A stretch of 64,000 bases of DNA from Paenibacillus silvisoli (GTDB taxonomy: Bacteria; Bacillota; Bacilli; Paenibacillales; Paenibacillaceae), in the NCBI RefSeq assembly GCF_030866765.1, contig NZ_CP133017.1, positions 15,001 through 79,000 on the forward strand, given 5' to 3'. The notes beneath the pieces were generated by a model that did no database searches, was not told where the DNA came from, and was given only the letters and a program-made list of their open reading frames with translations. Position 1 is the stretch's first letter. Each line of letters starts with the position of its first letter. Below are positions 43,804-51,727 of the stretch, piece by piece. A program made the position numbers and the translations under genes.

Positions 43804-44085
43804 ATGCGTCTGGACAAGTTTCTCAAAGTATCGCGTTTGATCAAGCGGCGCACCGTCGCGAAGGACGTATCCGAGCAAGGGCGCGTATGGATCAACGACC
43901 GCGAAGCCAAAGCAAGCAGCACCGTCAAAGCCGGCGACGAGCTCAAAATTCAATACGGCCAGAAAATCGTCACCGTCCGCGTCGAGCGGATCGTCGAGAC
44001 GACGAAGAAGGACGAGGCAAGCGGGATGTATACTTTGCTGAAAGAAGAGGCGCGCCAGCCCGACAAAATGGACTGGCAAGCATAA
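43804..44085 (+). CDS. rqcP: RqcP (YabO), S4-domain ribosome quality-control factor
   Basis: A 93-residue S4-domain RNA-binding protein (MRLDKFLKVSRLIKRRTVAK at the N-terminus). RqcP works with RqcH in adding alanine tails to stalled nascent chains on 50S subunits. It lies 2 bp after hbs, as in the Bacillus order hbs...yabO, and ends at a strong terminator. Confidence 0.95.
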   Translation: MRLDKFLKVSRLIKRRTVAKDVSEQGRVWINDREAKASSTVKAGDELKIQYGQKIVTVRVERIVETTKKDEASGMYTLLKEEARQPDKMDWQA

Positions 44086-44098
44086 GGACAGCATGGCG

Positions 44099-44131
44099 AA
44101 ACGGCCAAACCTACTGGTTTGGCCGTTTTTC
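44099..44131 (+). terminator. Terminator of hbs-rqcP
   Basis: AAACGGCCAAACC (44099-44111) and GGTTTGGCCGTTT (44116-44128), loop TACT, then TT. Confidence 0.92.
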
Positions 44132-44159
44132 TGCCTTTACAATATAATCTTTCATAAGC

Positions 44160-44342
44160 TAACGGTTGCCACGGACGCTATTTGGCTTTCTATGGCCCTT
44201 TTGAAATTGTAACGGTTGCCAGAAACGCTATTCGGCGATTTGGGCAGCATATTGTGCAGATTTGGACCTAATAGGCGCTGTGGCAACCGTTAGATTTGAG
44301 GAAGGGCTTTTTTTATCCAAATAAGCTTCGTGGCAACCGTTA
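44160..44342. repeat. 183-bp imperfect inverted repeat built from four TAACGGTTGCCA units
   Basis: TAACGGTTGCCA occurs at 44160-44171 and 44210-44221, and its reverse complement TGGCAACCGTTA at 44281-44292 and 44331-44342. Each pair is exactly 50 bp apart, and every copy is followed, after six bases, by a YTATTNGG-like block. The two 62-bp arms align without gaps (roughly two-thirds identical), so the whole could fold into one long hairpin. There is no ORF. The rest of the interval to yabP (44343-44531) shows no clear feature apart from a weak CATAGGCT -10-like sequence at 44487-44494. Confidence 0.85.
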
Positions 44343-44531
44343 GAATGTGTAAGCTCGCGTTCTCTGCGTTTTTATTCGAATATAGGAGGAGCGACACACG
44401 GTTTGCCCTTCATCGCACTTACGGACCGGCGGCTTTAGTCCTCTTCACCGAGCCAGATCTCGCAGTTCTAAAACCTGTCCCTTTCCCATAGGCTAGTCTC
44501 AGTATGGATGTGCTGAAGGAGGGGGACGGGC

Positions 44532-44816
44532 ATGATCGAGCAAAGCAAGGGACAGAAGCGCCAGGAAATCAAAATGCTTAACCGCAAGGTCCTTGAGATT
44601 ACCGGCGTTATGAATGTGGAGAGCTTCGACAGCGAGGAGTTTCTGCTGGAAACGGAGCTTGGCTATCTGGCCATCCGCGGGCAAAATCTGCACATGAAGC
44701 ATCTCAGCCTGGAGCAGGGACTGGTCGCCATCGAAGGCTATGTCAACTCGCTCACCTATCTGGATGGCAATACGGGCGGCAAGTCGAAGGGCTTGTTTGG
44801 GAAGTTGTTTAAGTGA
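44532..44816 (+). CDS. yabP: Sporulation protein YabP
   Basis: A 94-residue YabP/YqfC-family protein with KMLNRKVLEITGVMNVESFD and GYLAIRGQNLHMKHLSLEQG. In Bacillus it is transcribed by sigma-E and belongs to the mother-cell programme; its molecular role is unclear. AAGGAGGGGG precedes the ATG. Its end overlaps the yabQ start by four bases. Confidence 0.94.
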   Translation: MIEQSKGQKRQEIKMLNRKVLEITGVMNVESFDSEEFLLETELGYLAIRGQNLHMKHLSLEQGLVAIEGYVNSLTYLDGNTGGKSKGLFGKLFK

Positions 44817-45454
44817 GCCTATCCGTTCAGTGGTTGACGATGTTGTCGATGCTGCTCTCTGGGATCGGGATGGGCATCGTATTCGACGGGTACCGCGTCG
44901 TGTCGGACGAGCTGCGGATCAGCCGGCTGTGGATTCCGATTTTCGACTTGCTCTACTGGATCGCGGCTACGCTGGTCGTCTTCCAGGTGCTGTCCGCAAG
45001 CAATGAAGGCGAAGTACGGGCATACGTGTTCATCGGTCTGCTGCTCGGCATCGGCTGCTACTATTGGCTGTTCAGCCGCATCACGATGAAGCTGGTGCAG
45101 GTGCTCATTCGCACCGTCAAAGCCGTCATCCGGTTCATGATCCGGACGTTCGACGTACTCATTATTCGTCCTTTGCTGCTGCTCTATCGAATCGGGAAGC
45201 TATTTTTAGCGTTTTTGAGGGCGTTTGCTATTTTCATTTTCAAAATTGTGGTACAATTGGTTCGTCCATTTTGGCTGTTGACTGCTTGGATGACCAAGCC
45301 CATTTGGAAGCCGCTGCTTCGCTATTGGGAGCGGTGGGTAAATCCAATTATAGCCAAGTGGCGCATCCCGCAGCGGATCGCGGCACTGCGAACCGGCGCA
45401 AGCAAGCTGTGGCAGCGCTTGAAGAACCGCAAGGAAGAGAAGAAAGACGATTGA
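44813..45454 (+). CDS. yabQ: Spore cortex biosynthesis protein YabQ
   Basis: A 213-residue membrane protein with five or so hydrophobic segments (about 5-23, 38-58, 69-90, 100-125, 130-165) and a basic C-terminal tail. YabQ is needed for spore cortex formation in B. subtilis. The start is GTG, in a GTGA overlap with yabP, so the two are translationally coupled. Confidence 0.93.
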   Translation: MSLSVQWLTMLSMLLSGIGMGIVFDGYRVVSDELRISRLWIPIFDLLYWIAATLVVFQVLSASNEGEVRAYVFIGLLLGIGCYYWLFSRITMKLVQVLIRTVKAVIRFMIRTFDVLIIRPLLLLYRIGKLFLAFLRAFAIFIFKIVVQLVRPFWLLTAWMTKPIWKPLLRYWERWVNPIIAKWRIPQRIAALRTGASKLWQRLKNRKEEKKDD

Positions 45455-45478
45455 ATCTTACGTCAGGAGGTCCGTGAT

Positions 45479-45808
45479 ATGGCGACGACTACAGCAGCTT
45501 CCCAGTCATCCGCTGCAGCGCAACCCGCAGGATCGAAGCGCCGGCTGAAGATCTGGTTTGTATTTATCGTTCTGTTCATGGGCTGGGCGTTGTATACGTT
45601 GCTCATGCAGCTGAACAGGCAGGGACAAGCCGAAGCGAAGCTGGCGAGCGCGACTCAGAAGATCGAAGAGGCGGCCAAGCAAGTGGAAGAGCTGAAGCTG
45701 CAGGTGGCGCGGTTGAGCGATCAGGAATATATCGGCCAACTGGCCGCCAAGGAGCAAGGCATGGTGAAGAAAGGCGAGAAGCGGATCGAGGTTGTCACGC
45801 AGCCCTAG
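45479..45808 (+). CDS. divIC: Cell-division protein DivIC
   Basis: A 109-residue bitopic membrane protein: cytosolic N-terminus (1-22), membrane segment (about 25-42, WFVFIVLFMGWALYTLL), extracellular coiled coil (about 48-80) and a short end with DQEYIGQLAAKEQGMVKKGE, typical of FtsB/DivIC. It forms the DivIB-DivIC-FtsL complex at the septum. CAGGAGG precedes the ATG. Confidence 0.94.
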   Translation: MATTTAASQSSAAAQPAGSKRRLKIWFVFIVLFMGWALYTLLMQLNRQGQAEAKLASATQKIEEAAKQVEELKLQVARLSDQEYIGQLAAKEQGMVKKGEKRIEVVTQP

Positions 45809-45847
45809 ATGATCGGCGGGATAATACCTCCGGCAGGCGCCGCATTC

Positions 45848-45872
45848 CACCCGAACGGCATAGAATCGGGTG
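45848..45872 (+). terminator. Weak terminator-like hairpin after divIC
   Basis: CACCCGA (45848-45854) pairs with TCGGGTG (45866-45872); only TTCGTCCT follows, so termination would be weak. Confidence 0.35.
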
Positions 45873-45881
45873 TTCGTCCTG

Positions 45882-45910
45882 TTGCCTTGGTTCTTCCATT
45901 GGAGTATAAT
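45882..45910 (+). promoter_or_regulatory. Sigma-A promoter of yabR
   Basis: TTGCCT (45882-45887), 17-bp spacer, TATAAT (45905-45910). The leader would be about 115 nt. Confidence 0.65.
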
Positions 45911-46030
45911 CAGCTTAAGTAACCGCATTTTTATCGGCTTACCGTCATATTATTTTTTAGCTCCCCGCTAAAGGCTGGGAGAACTCGAAGCATAGCTTCG
46001 CATAACGGTTAGGGAGGAACATTTTTACCT

Positions 46031-46564
46031 ATGGCAATTGAAGTGGGCGCCAAGTTAGAGGGCAAGGTGACAGGCATTACGCATTTCGGAGCATTCGTCG
46101 ATTTGTCGGGAGGTGTCACAGGGCTAGTTCACATCTCAGAGATTGCCGATAACTACGTCAAAGACGTTAAAGACCATCTGAAACTGGAAGATGTTGTGAC
46201 AGTCAAGGTCATTAATGTAGACAAAGACGGGAAAATCGGGCTTTCCATCAAACAAGCAATCGACCGGCCAGAAGGCTCCGTGCCTCCTCAGCGCGAACGC
46301 AGCGGGGACCGTGGACCAGGTTTTAATCGTACAGGCGGACCGGGCGGCGGCGGCGATCGCGGACCGAGCGGCGGCGGCGGCGGTTTTAATCGTCAAGGCG
46401 GCGGACGTCCATTCAATAAAGCCGGCGGCGGCAAGCCAGCATACGGTAAACCGTCCTTCGAGGATAAAATGTCTCGCTTCCTGAAAGATAGCGAAGAGCG
46501 CATGTCATCTTTGAAGAAGAACACGGAATCCAAACGCGGCGGCCGCGGTGCCAAACGCGTATAA
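46031..46564 (+). CDS. yabR: S1-domain RNA-binding protein YabR
   Basis: An S1 RNA-binding domain occupies residues about 1-75 (GAKLEGKVTGITHFGAFVDL, GLVHISEIAD). The second half (about 85-145) is a Gly/Arg/Pro-rich disordered stretch with FNR and GGGG repeats, and the end is basic. In all 177 residues. Such tails aid RNA binding. AGGGAGGAAC precedes the ATG. Confidence 0.93.
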   Translation: MAIEVGAKLEGKVTGITHFGAFVDLSGGVTGLVHISEIADNYVKDVKDHLKLEDVVTVKVINVDKDGKIGLSIKQAIDRPEGSVPPQRERSGDRGPGFNRTGGPGGGGDRGPSGGGGGFNRQGGGRPFNKAGGGKPAYGKPSFEDKMSRFLKDSEERMSSLKKNTESKRGGRGAKRV

Positions 46565-46581
46565 ATAGTATCACAATGAAG

Positions 46582-46611
46582 GCAGTGCCCATGCGGCGCT
46601 GCTTTTTTTGA
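46582..46611 (+). terminator. Terminator of yabR
   Basis: GCAG-T-GCC pairs with GGC-G-CTGC around a CATGC loop, followed by seven T residues. Confidence 0.8.
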
Positions 46612-46778
46612 TGTCTTTTTCCCCGTTTCAAGTCCTCAAAGGGGTGATTTATGCAGCTCGTGCAATAAATATACCCGCCCACGGCAAAAACTTTTCCCTT
46701 GTTCTCACGCAATCCCGACAGGTTCGGACGGCGATTCGCCACGAGGCGGCCTGCCGAAAGCAACGGTTTTTGTTGAAT

Positions 46779-46862
46779 CGGTGGGTGACGGCGAGACGCA
46801 AAGAGCCCGCAGTCCCTTGATACCGCTGGAATGCCGCTAGCCTGACAAGGGGCCGCCCACCG
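46779..46862 (+). other. Nested stem structure in the yabR-spoIIE interval
   Basis: CGGTGGG (46779-46785) pairs with CCCACCG (46856-46862), and CCCTTG (46814-46819) with CAAGGG (46846-46851) inside it. No gene occupies 46612-46872. In B. subtilis tRNA genes lie here, but no tRNA cloverleaf was found. It may be a small RNA or a DNA structure upstream of the spoIIE promoter. Confidence 0.4.
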
Positions 46863-46872
46863 CGCGTGAAAA

Positions 46873-46939
46873 TGTCGGAAAAAACTTTTCGCATGACAAC
46901 GCTTTCTGACAAACTTTCCGATTGCGTCCCTCCTATAAT
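46873..46939 (+). promoter_or_regulatory. Spo0A-class spoIIE promoter
   Basis: CTGACA (46906-46911), 22-bp spacer, TATAAT (46934-46939). The long spacer is the hallmark of Spo0A-activated sigma-A promoters (spoIIG, spoIIE). Near-consensus Spo0A boxes occur at 46873-46879 (TGTCGGA) and, on the minus strand, at 46905-46911 (TGTCAGA), overlapping the -35, with centres 32 bp apart. Confidence 0.75.
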
Positions 46940-46975
46940 GGGGATACAAATTTGGCAAGGGTGGTGTCTTCGGGC

Positions 46976-49474
46976 ATGGTGGAAAAACCGAAAGTTGTAA
47001 TGTTCCCTGGTGTGCGCAAAACGAACTTCTTCCAAAACGCGCTCAGGAAAGGAATGGAGCGAACCGGACTGCTTCGCTTGGCGGGGATGCTGTCCTCGAG
47101 GAAATGGACCTTCGCTTTAATGGCTGTTGGTTTCTTGCTTGGACGAGCTGTCATCCTGGAGTCGCTGACTCCGTTCGCGGTAGCTTATTTTACGGTCATC
47201 TTCTTCCTAAGGAGGGACATGCTCCTCCCGGTGGCGGCGGCGATCGTCGGAGGGAGCTGGCTGGCGGTTCAGCCGGAGCCGATGTGGATCGCCATGGAGC
47301 TCGCCGTCATCTACTTAATGTTAAGAGGCTTGGAAGCTTACGAGAGGGCGGAGTTGTCCTACGCGCCGCTGCTCGTCTTCCTCTCAACTATGCTGGTCCG
47401 GCTGTTCGATGCCGTTACGGCGAACGCGCTTGGCTGGTATGAGCTGATGATGGTCGGCGTGGAAGCTTCGCTCGGTTTCGTCCTGACGCTGGTGTTCGTC
47501 CAGGCGATACCGGTGCTGACGCTCACGAAGAAGACGTCGGCGTTGAAGAATGAAGAGATCATCTGCTTGATGATCATGCTGGCTTCGATTATGACCGGAG
47601 CCGTCGGATGGACGGTGTACGGCTTGTCCGTCGAGCACATCTTATCGCGCTTCATGCTGCTGCTCTTTGCGCTCGTAGGCGGCGCGCCCCTTGGCGCATC
47701 GGTTGGCGTCGTCGCCGGTCTCATCTTAAGTCTCGCGGATACGAACGCGATCGTGCAAATGAGCTTGCTCGCTTTCGCCGGCTTGCTGGCAGGGCTGCTG
47801 CGGGAAGGCGGCAAAATGGCCGTAGCCTTCGGCATGCTGCTCGGCTCCTCGATTCTTTCCGTCTATGTCGGCAGCCAGTCGGATGTGCTGGCCTCGACGT
47901 GGGAGTCGGTGGCCGCGGCGACGCTGCTCATGTTAACCCCTAGATCAATGATCCGAATGATATCTAAATATGTGCCAGGCACGCAGGAACATGTGAAGTC
48001 TCAGCATGAATACGCCAAGCGCGTACGGGATGTCACCGCGCAGCGGGTATCCCAATTCTCGGAGGTGTTTCGCCAGCTGTCCCGAAGCTTCGGCCAGTTC
48101 GGCGGCACTATGGACGAGAAGGAGCAGCGAGAAGCGGCAGCCAGCCATTTTATGAATGCGGCCGCGGAGCAGACTTGCAGCACATGCCATAAGAAAGATT
48201 TATGTTGGGAGGGAAGATTTTATGAGACGTATAAGATGATGACGAACATGATGACGACGGTAACGGAGGGCCGCCGATTGGGGCCGAAGGAGGTGCCGAG
48301 AGAGTGGAGCGTACACTGCAGCAGGCCGCACCAGGTGCTTGGCGTGATGCAGCAGCAATACGAGCTCTATCAGCACGATCAGTACTGGCGGAAGCAGCTG
48401 AATGATTCGCGGCAGCTCGTCGCGGAGCAGCTGTCCGGCGTATCTCAGGTCATGGAAGACCTGGCGCGGGAAATCCAGCGGGAAGGACAGCAGCTGCATT
48501 TACAGGAAGAACAGATCCGGGAGGCGCTAGAAGGGCTCGGTTTATCCATACAGGGCATCGAAATCATCAATTTGGAGGAGGGGAACGTCGAAATCGAGGT
48601 GTATCATACGTTTGGCCGGGGATATGACGAATGTCGCAAAATTATCGCGCCGCTGCTATCCGATATTTTAGGCGAACCGATCGCAGTCGTGTCAGAGAAA
48701 TTTCCGGAGAAGAACGGAGGCGCTGCGCATGTCGTATTCGGCACGGCCAAGGCGTATGAGGTGGAAACGGGCATCGCCGGCCTCGCCAAAGGAGGCGATT
48801 TGCTGTCGGGAGACAGCTTCAGCACGGTGGAGCTCGGCAACGGCAAGTTTGCCGTCGCCATCAGCGATGGGATGGGAAACGGAGAGAGGGCGAAGCAGGA
48901 AAGCAGCACCGCATTGACGATTCTGCAGCAGCTGCTGCAGTCCGGCATGGATGAGAAGCTGGCGATAAAATCGGTCAATTCCGTTCTGCTGCTCCGATCC
49001 TCGGATGAGGTATTCGCGACCGTCGACGTTGCGCTCATCGACATGTATTCCGCCAAAACCACCTTTATGAAAATCGGATCAACGCCCAGCTTCATTAAGC
49101 GAGGGAACGAAGTGATACCGATCTCGGCCAACAATTTGCCGGTAGGGATATTGCAGGACATTGACATAGACCTTATTCGCATTCAGTTGCAGCCGGGTGA
49201 CACGCTCATTATGATGACCGATGGCATCTATGACGCGCCGGGGCATGCCGTGAACAAGGAGCTGTGGATGAAGCGGGTCATCCAGGAGATCCGCACCAAT
49301 GAGCCGCAGGAAATCGCCGATTCGCTGCTGGATACAGTCGTCCGGTACCACAAAGGCGACATTGTGGATGATATGACGGTTGTCGTCGCTAGAATCGATA
49401 AACATCAGCCCGAGTGGGCTACATTCCGCTGGCCTGGCACTGCCAAGGTTGAGCGACCAAGGACGGTGAGTTGA
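46976..49474 (+). CDS. spoIIE: Stage II sporulation protein E (serine phosphatase)
   Basis: Dephosphorylates SpoIIAA to activate sigma-F and takes part in polar septation. The 832-residue protein has an N-terminal block of about ten membrane segments (about 40-320), a central oligomerisation region, a CSTCHKKDLC cysteine cluster near residue 400, and a C-terminal PP2C phosphatase with ISDGMGNGERAKQES (near 628) and MMTDGIYDAPG (near 745). ATG 46976 is used; the frame continues 5' only through the promoter. Confidence 0.96.
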   Translation: MVEKPKVVMFPGVRKTNFFQNALRKGMERTGLLRLAGMLSSRKWTFALMAVGFLLGRAVILESLTPFAVAYFTVIFFLRRDMLLPVAAAIVGGSWLAVQPEPMWIAMELAVIYLMLRGLEAYERAELSYAPLLVFLSTMLVRLFDAVTANALGWYELMMVGVEASLGFVLTLVFVQAIPVLTLTKKTSALKNEEIICLMIMLASIMTGAVGWTVYGLSVEHILSRFMLLLFALVGGAPLGASVGVVAGLILSLADTNAIVQMSLLAFAGLLAGLLREGGKMAVAFGMLLGSSILSVYVGSQSDVLASTWESVAAATLLMLTPRSMIRMISKYVPGTQEHVKSQHEYAKRVRDVTAQRVSQFSEVFRQLSRSFGQFGGTMDEKEQREAAASHFMNAAAEQTCSTCHKKDLCWEGRFYETYKMMTNMMTTVTEGRRLGPKEVPREWSVHCSRPHQVLGVMQQQYELYQHDQYWRKQLNDSRQLVAEQLSGVSQVMEDLAREIQREGQQLHLQEEQIREALEGLGLSIQGIEIINLEEGNVEIEVYHTFGRGYDECRKIIAPLLSDILGEPIAVVSEKFPEKNGGAAHVVFGTAKAYEVETGIAGLAKGGDLLSGDSFSTVELGNGKFAVAISDGMGNGERAKQESSTALTILQQLLQSGMDEKLAIKSVNSVLLLRSSDEVFATVDVALIDMYSAKTTFMKIGSTPSFIKRGNEVIPISANNLPVGILQDIDIDLIRIQLQPGDTLIMMTDGIYDAPGHAVNKELWMKRVIQEIRTNEPQEIADSLLDTVVRYHKGDIVDDMTVVVARIDKHQPEWATFRWPGTAKVERPRTVS

Positions 49475-49476
49475 CT

Positions 49477-49593
49477 ATGTATAGTATGAAACGCATAGCA
49501 AACAAGCAATTGCTCCAAAGGCGCAAGCAGCGGAAGAGAGCCCGGCACGCCAATGCGGCCAAACGTGCCCCGGCCATCGTGAGCGATGAATAA
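49477..49593 (+). CDS. Small Arg/Ala-rich basic protein (38 aa), copy 1
   Basis: Starts 2 bp after the spoIIE stop with GGACGGTGAG upstream. The 38-residue product contains about a dozen Lys/Arg and ends AAKRAPAIVSDE. The ending closely resembles that of the second small ORF 138 bp downstream, which supports both being real. High basicity suggests nucleic-acid binding. No family is recognised. Confidence 0.6.
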   Translation: MYSMKRIANKQLLQRRKQRKRARHANAAKRAPAIVSDE

Positions 49594-49731
49594 GCAGGCG
49601 GAAGCCGATCCGCGCGACCGGCACCGGTAGTCAGCTTAGATCAGTCACACATCAGCCCGCGGGGCTGCATATTCAGCCGCCCTGGCCAGCGTCCAGGCGC
49701 GAGCAACCCGAATAGGATGGTGAACGGATCG

Positions 49732-49839
49732 ATGAACAGCAGACGGAACGGACGACGTCTCCATAGACAGAGCGAGCGAAAGCGAACGCGGCAGTCAGGG
49801 CCGCCCAAACGCGCACCGGCAATTATTAAGGATCCATAG
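49732..49839 (+). CDS. Small Arg-rich basic protein (35 aa), copy 2
   Basis: ATG 49732 follows AGGATGGTG. The 35-residue product has about thirteen Arg/Lys and ends PPKRAPAIIKDP, sharing KRAPAI plus a two-residue-variable acidic end with copy 1. A strong terminator follows at once. Its context at the end of spoIIE suggests a sporulation role; this is inference. Confidence 0.6.
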   Translation: MNSRRNGRRLHRQSERKRTRQSGPPKRAPAIIKDP

Positions 49840-49844
49840 ATAAG

Positions 49845-49878
49845 AGAAGTCTGTCCGGCCGGCAGGCTTCTTTTTTTT
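49845..49878 (+). terminator. Terminator of the spoIIE unit
   Basis: AGAAGTCTG...CAGGCTTCT with a CCGGCCGG core, then seven T residues. Confidence 0.9.
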
Positions 49879-50045
49879 GCGTTCCAAATCCCTTCAAATT
49901 GCGGCAGCGGCGGGCCGCTAGGGTTATCCCCTCTCAAAAATGGCAATGCTGATAGAGCTAGTACTAGGGACGAAACTTGCTTGGACGATAGTTTCAGGCA
50001 AGTTTCATCCAGCAGCAGATTTCAAGGTTTTGGGGGGAATGAGCG

Positions 50046-50771
50046 ATGAAGCAGATTCTATTAGTAACGGACGGCTGTTCCAATGTCGGCGTAAGCCCGG
50101 TCATAGCGGCCGCGCAGGCGCATGCGGTAGGGATTACGGTGAACGTGGTCGGCGTGGTGGACCAGGGCGATATCGGCGAGTTCGGGACGACCGAGATTGA
50201 AGAGATCGCGCGGGCGGGCGGCGGCTTGAGCCGGCTGTCGCATACCCGGCAGCTGTCGCAGACGGTTCAGATGCTGACGCGCAAAACGGTCGTGCAGACG
50301 ATTCAGCATGCCGTTCAGCGCGAGCTGAAGTCGGTGCTCGGCGCCTCGTCCATCGAGGAGCTGCCGCCGGAGAAGCGGGGCGAAGTCGTGCGCGTCATCG
50401 ACGAGCTGAGCGAAACGAGCAAGCTGCGCGTCGCGCTGCTGATCGATGCGAGCGCGAGCATGAAGCCGAAGCTGCACGCCGTGGAGGAAGCGATTCGCGA
50501 CTTGGCGCTCAGCCTGCAGTCGAGGCAGGGCGGCAGCGAGATTGCGGTGTTCCATTTCCCGGGCTCCGCTTACGGGGAAGATTGCAAGCTCGACCTCGAC
50601 TGGACGAACAATATAGGCGGCGTCCATTCCTTGTTCCCGCGGCTTCAGATGCGGGGGACGACGCCGACCGGTCCGGCGATCCTGCATGTCATTGATTTTT
50701 ATCAGAAAGCCGATTATGGTAATAGGAAGAATGATGAAACGGACGGGATGATGAGTGACTACGTCGTTTGA
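50046..50771 (+). CDS. yabS: VWA-domain protein YabS
   Basis: A 241-residue protein with a von Willebrand A fold in its second half: LLIDASASMKPKLHAVEEAI holds the MIDAS DxSxS motif (near residue 135), with later TPTGPAIL supplying the Thr. The first half (TDGCSNVGVSPVI) looks like a partial second VWA fold. Function is unknown. GGGGGGAA precedes the ATG. It overlaps the kinase gene yabT and may act with it. Confidence 0.9.
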   Translation: MKQILLVTDGCSNVGVSPVIAAAQAHAVGITVNVVGVVDQGDIGEFGTTEIEEIARAGGGLSRLSHTRQLSQTVQMLTRKTVVQTIQHAVQRELKSVLGASSIEELPPEKRGEVVRVIDELSETSKLRVALLIDASASMKPKLHAVEEAIRDLALSLQSRQGGSEIAVFHFPGSAYGEDCKLDLDWTNNIGGVHSLFPRLQMRGTTPTGPAILHVIDFYQKADYGNRKNDETDGMMSDYVV

Positions 50772-51699
50772 ATGGACGCTCCCGCGCGGTACGGTAATTC
50801 GCGGCAAGTGGAAGCAGGGCAGCTACCGCGTGGAACGTCTGCTCGGCGAAGGCGCCAACGGGAAAGTATTTCTTGTCGAACGCGAACGGGAGCGGATGCT
50901 CTACGCGCTGAAGATCGGATTGGACACGGTGGATCTGCAGTCGGAGGTCAATGTGCTGCAAAGCATCGCGAAACAGAAACAGAAACGGGGCGTCGGCAAG
51001 TCGAGCCTGTTTCTGATCGACGTCGATGACTTCCGCGCAGCGGACGGCAAGGAGCATCCGTTCTATGTCATGCGCTATATTAAGGGACTGACGCTCGCGG
51101 ACTACTTGGCGCGCAGCGGCAAGGAATGGTTCCCCGTTGTCGGCTTCAACCTGCTCGGCAAGCTGGCGGAGCTTCACGAAGCGGGCTGGGCCTTCGGCGA
51201 TCTGAAGGTCGAGAACGTCCTCGTCGGCGACTACGGCCGTCCGGAGCTCGTCGATTACGGCGGGGCCACGGCGTTCGGCAAAGGCGTACGGCAGTTTACG
51301 GAAATCTACGACCGCGGCTATTGGAACGCGGGCAAGCGCACCGCGGATGCGGCGTACGATCTGTTCTCGTTCGCCGTGCTCTGCCTGCAGCTGCATGAGA
51401 GCCGCAGGCTGGCGCAGCTGTCGGCCGGGCTGCTGCCGCAGACGCGCACGCCAGACGAGCTCGCGAAGCTCGCGGCGACCAGCACGGCGCTGAAGCCGCT
51501 CAGCGGCTGGCTGCGCAAGGCGCTCTACGGCGAGTTCGCGAACGCCCGAGAAGCGGCCGTCGCCTGGCAGCAGTGGATGCACCGTGCCGGTGCCGTCACG
51601 GCTTCGCCGCCGGCGCCCCGCTGGATGAAGGGGCTGTTCGCCGTATCGGCGGCCGTGCTGGCCACGACGATTTACTGGCTGCTGCGCAGCACGCCTTAA
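50755..51699 (+). CDS. yabT: Membrane-anchored Ser/Thr kinase YabT
   Basis: A Hanks-type kinase of 314 residues. Visible are the Gly loop LLGEGANGKVFLVE, the ATP Lys in LYALKI, a catalytic loop AFGDLKVENVLV (HRD is replaced by FGD) and DYGG in place of DFG. A single membrane segment lies near the C-terminus (about 289-308) with almost no tail. B. subtilis YabT is a forespore DNA-activated kinase that acts on RecA and others. The GTG start overlaps yabS by 17 bp. Confidence 0.92.
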   Translation: MTTSFEWTLPRGTVIRGKWKQGSYRVERLLGEGANGKVFLVERERERMLYALKIGLDTVDLQSEVNVLQSIAKQKQKRGVGKSSLFLIDVDDFRAADGKEHPFYVMRYIKGLTLADYLARSGKEWFPVVGFNLLGKLAELHEAGWAFGDLKVENVLVGDYGRPELVDYGGATAFGKGVRQFTEIYDRGYWNAGKRTADAAYDLFSFAVLCLQLHESRRLAQLSAGLLPQTRTPDELAKLAATSTALKPLSGWLRKALYGEFANAREAAVAWQQWMHRAGAVTASPPAPRWMKGLFAVSAAVLATTIYWLLRSTP

Positions 51700-51727
51700 C
51701 GAACACGCGATTGCGGATGCTGAAAGG

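Noticed and set aside
44160..44342. CRISPR-like array
   Set aside because: The units are in both orientations, only 12 bp are strictly conserved, and there are no cas genes; an inverted-repeat element fits better.
46779..46862. c-di-GMP (GEMM) riboswitch before spoIIE
   Set aside because: A GACGCAAAG string is present, but the matching upstream aptamer half and the tetraloop receptor are not, and the element lies upstream of the predicted promoter.
46922..46975. In-frame TTG extension of spoIIE
   Set aside because: It overlaps the predicted -10 box, so it would not be in the mRNA.
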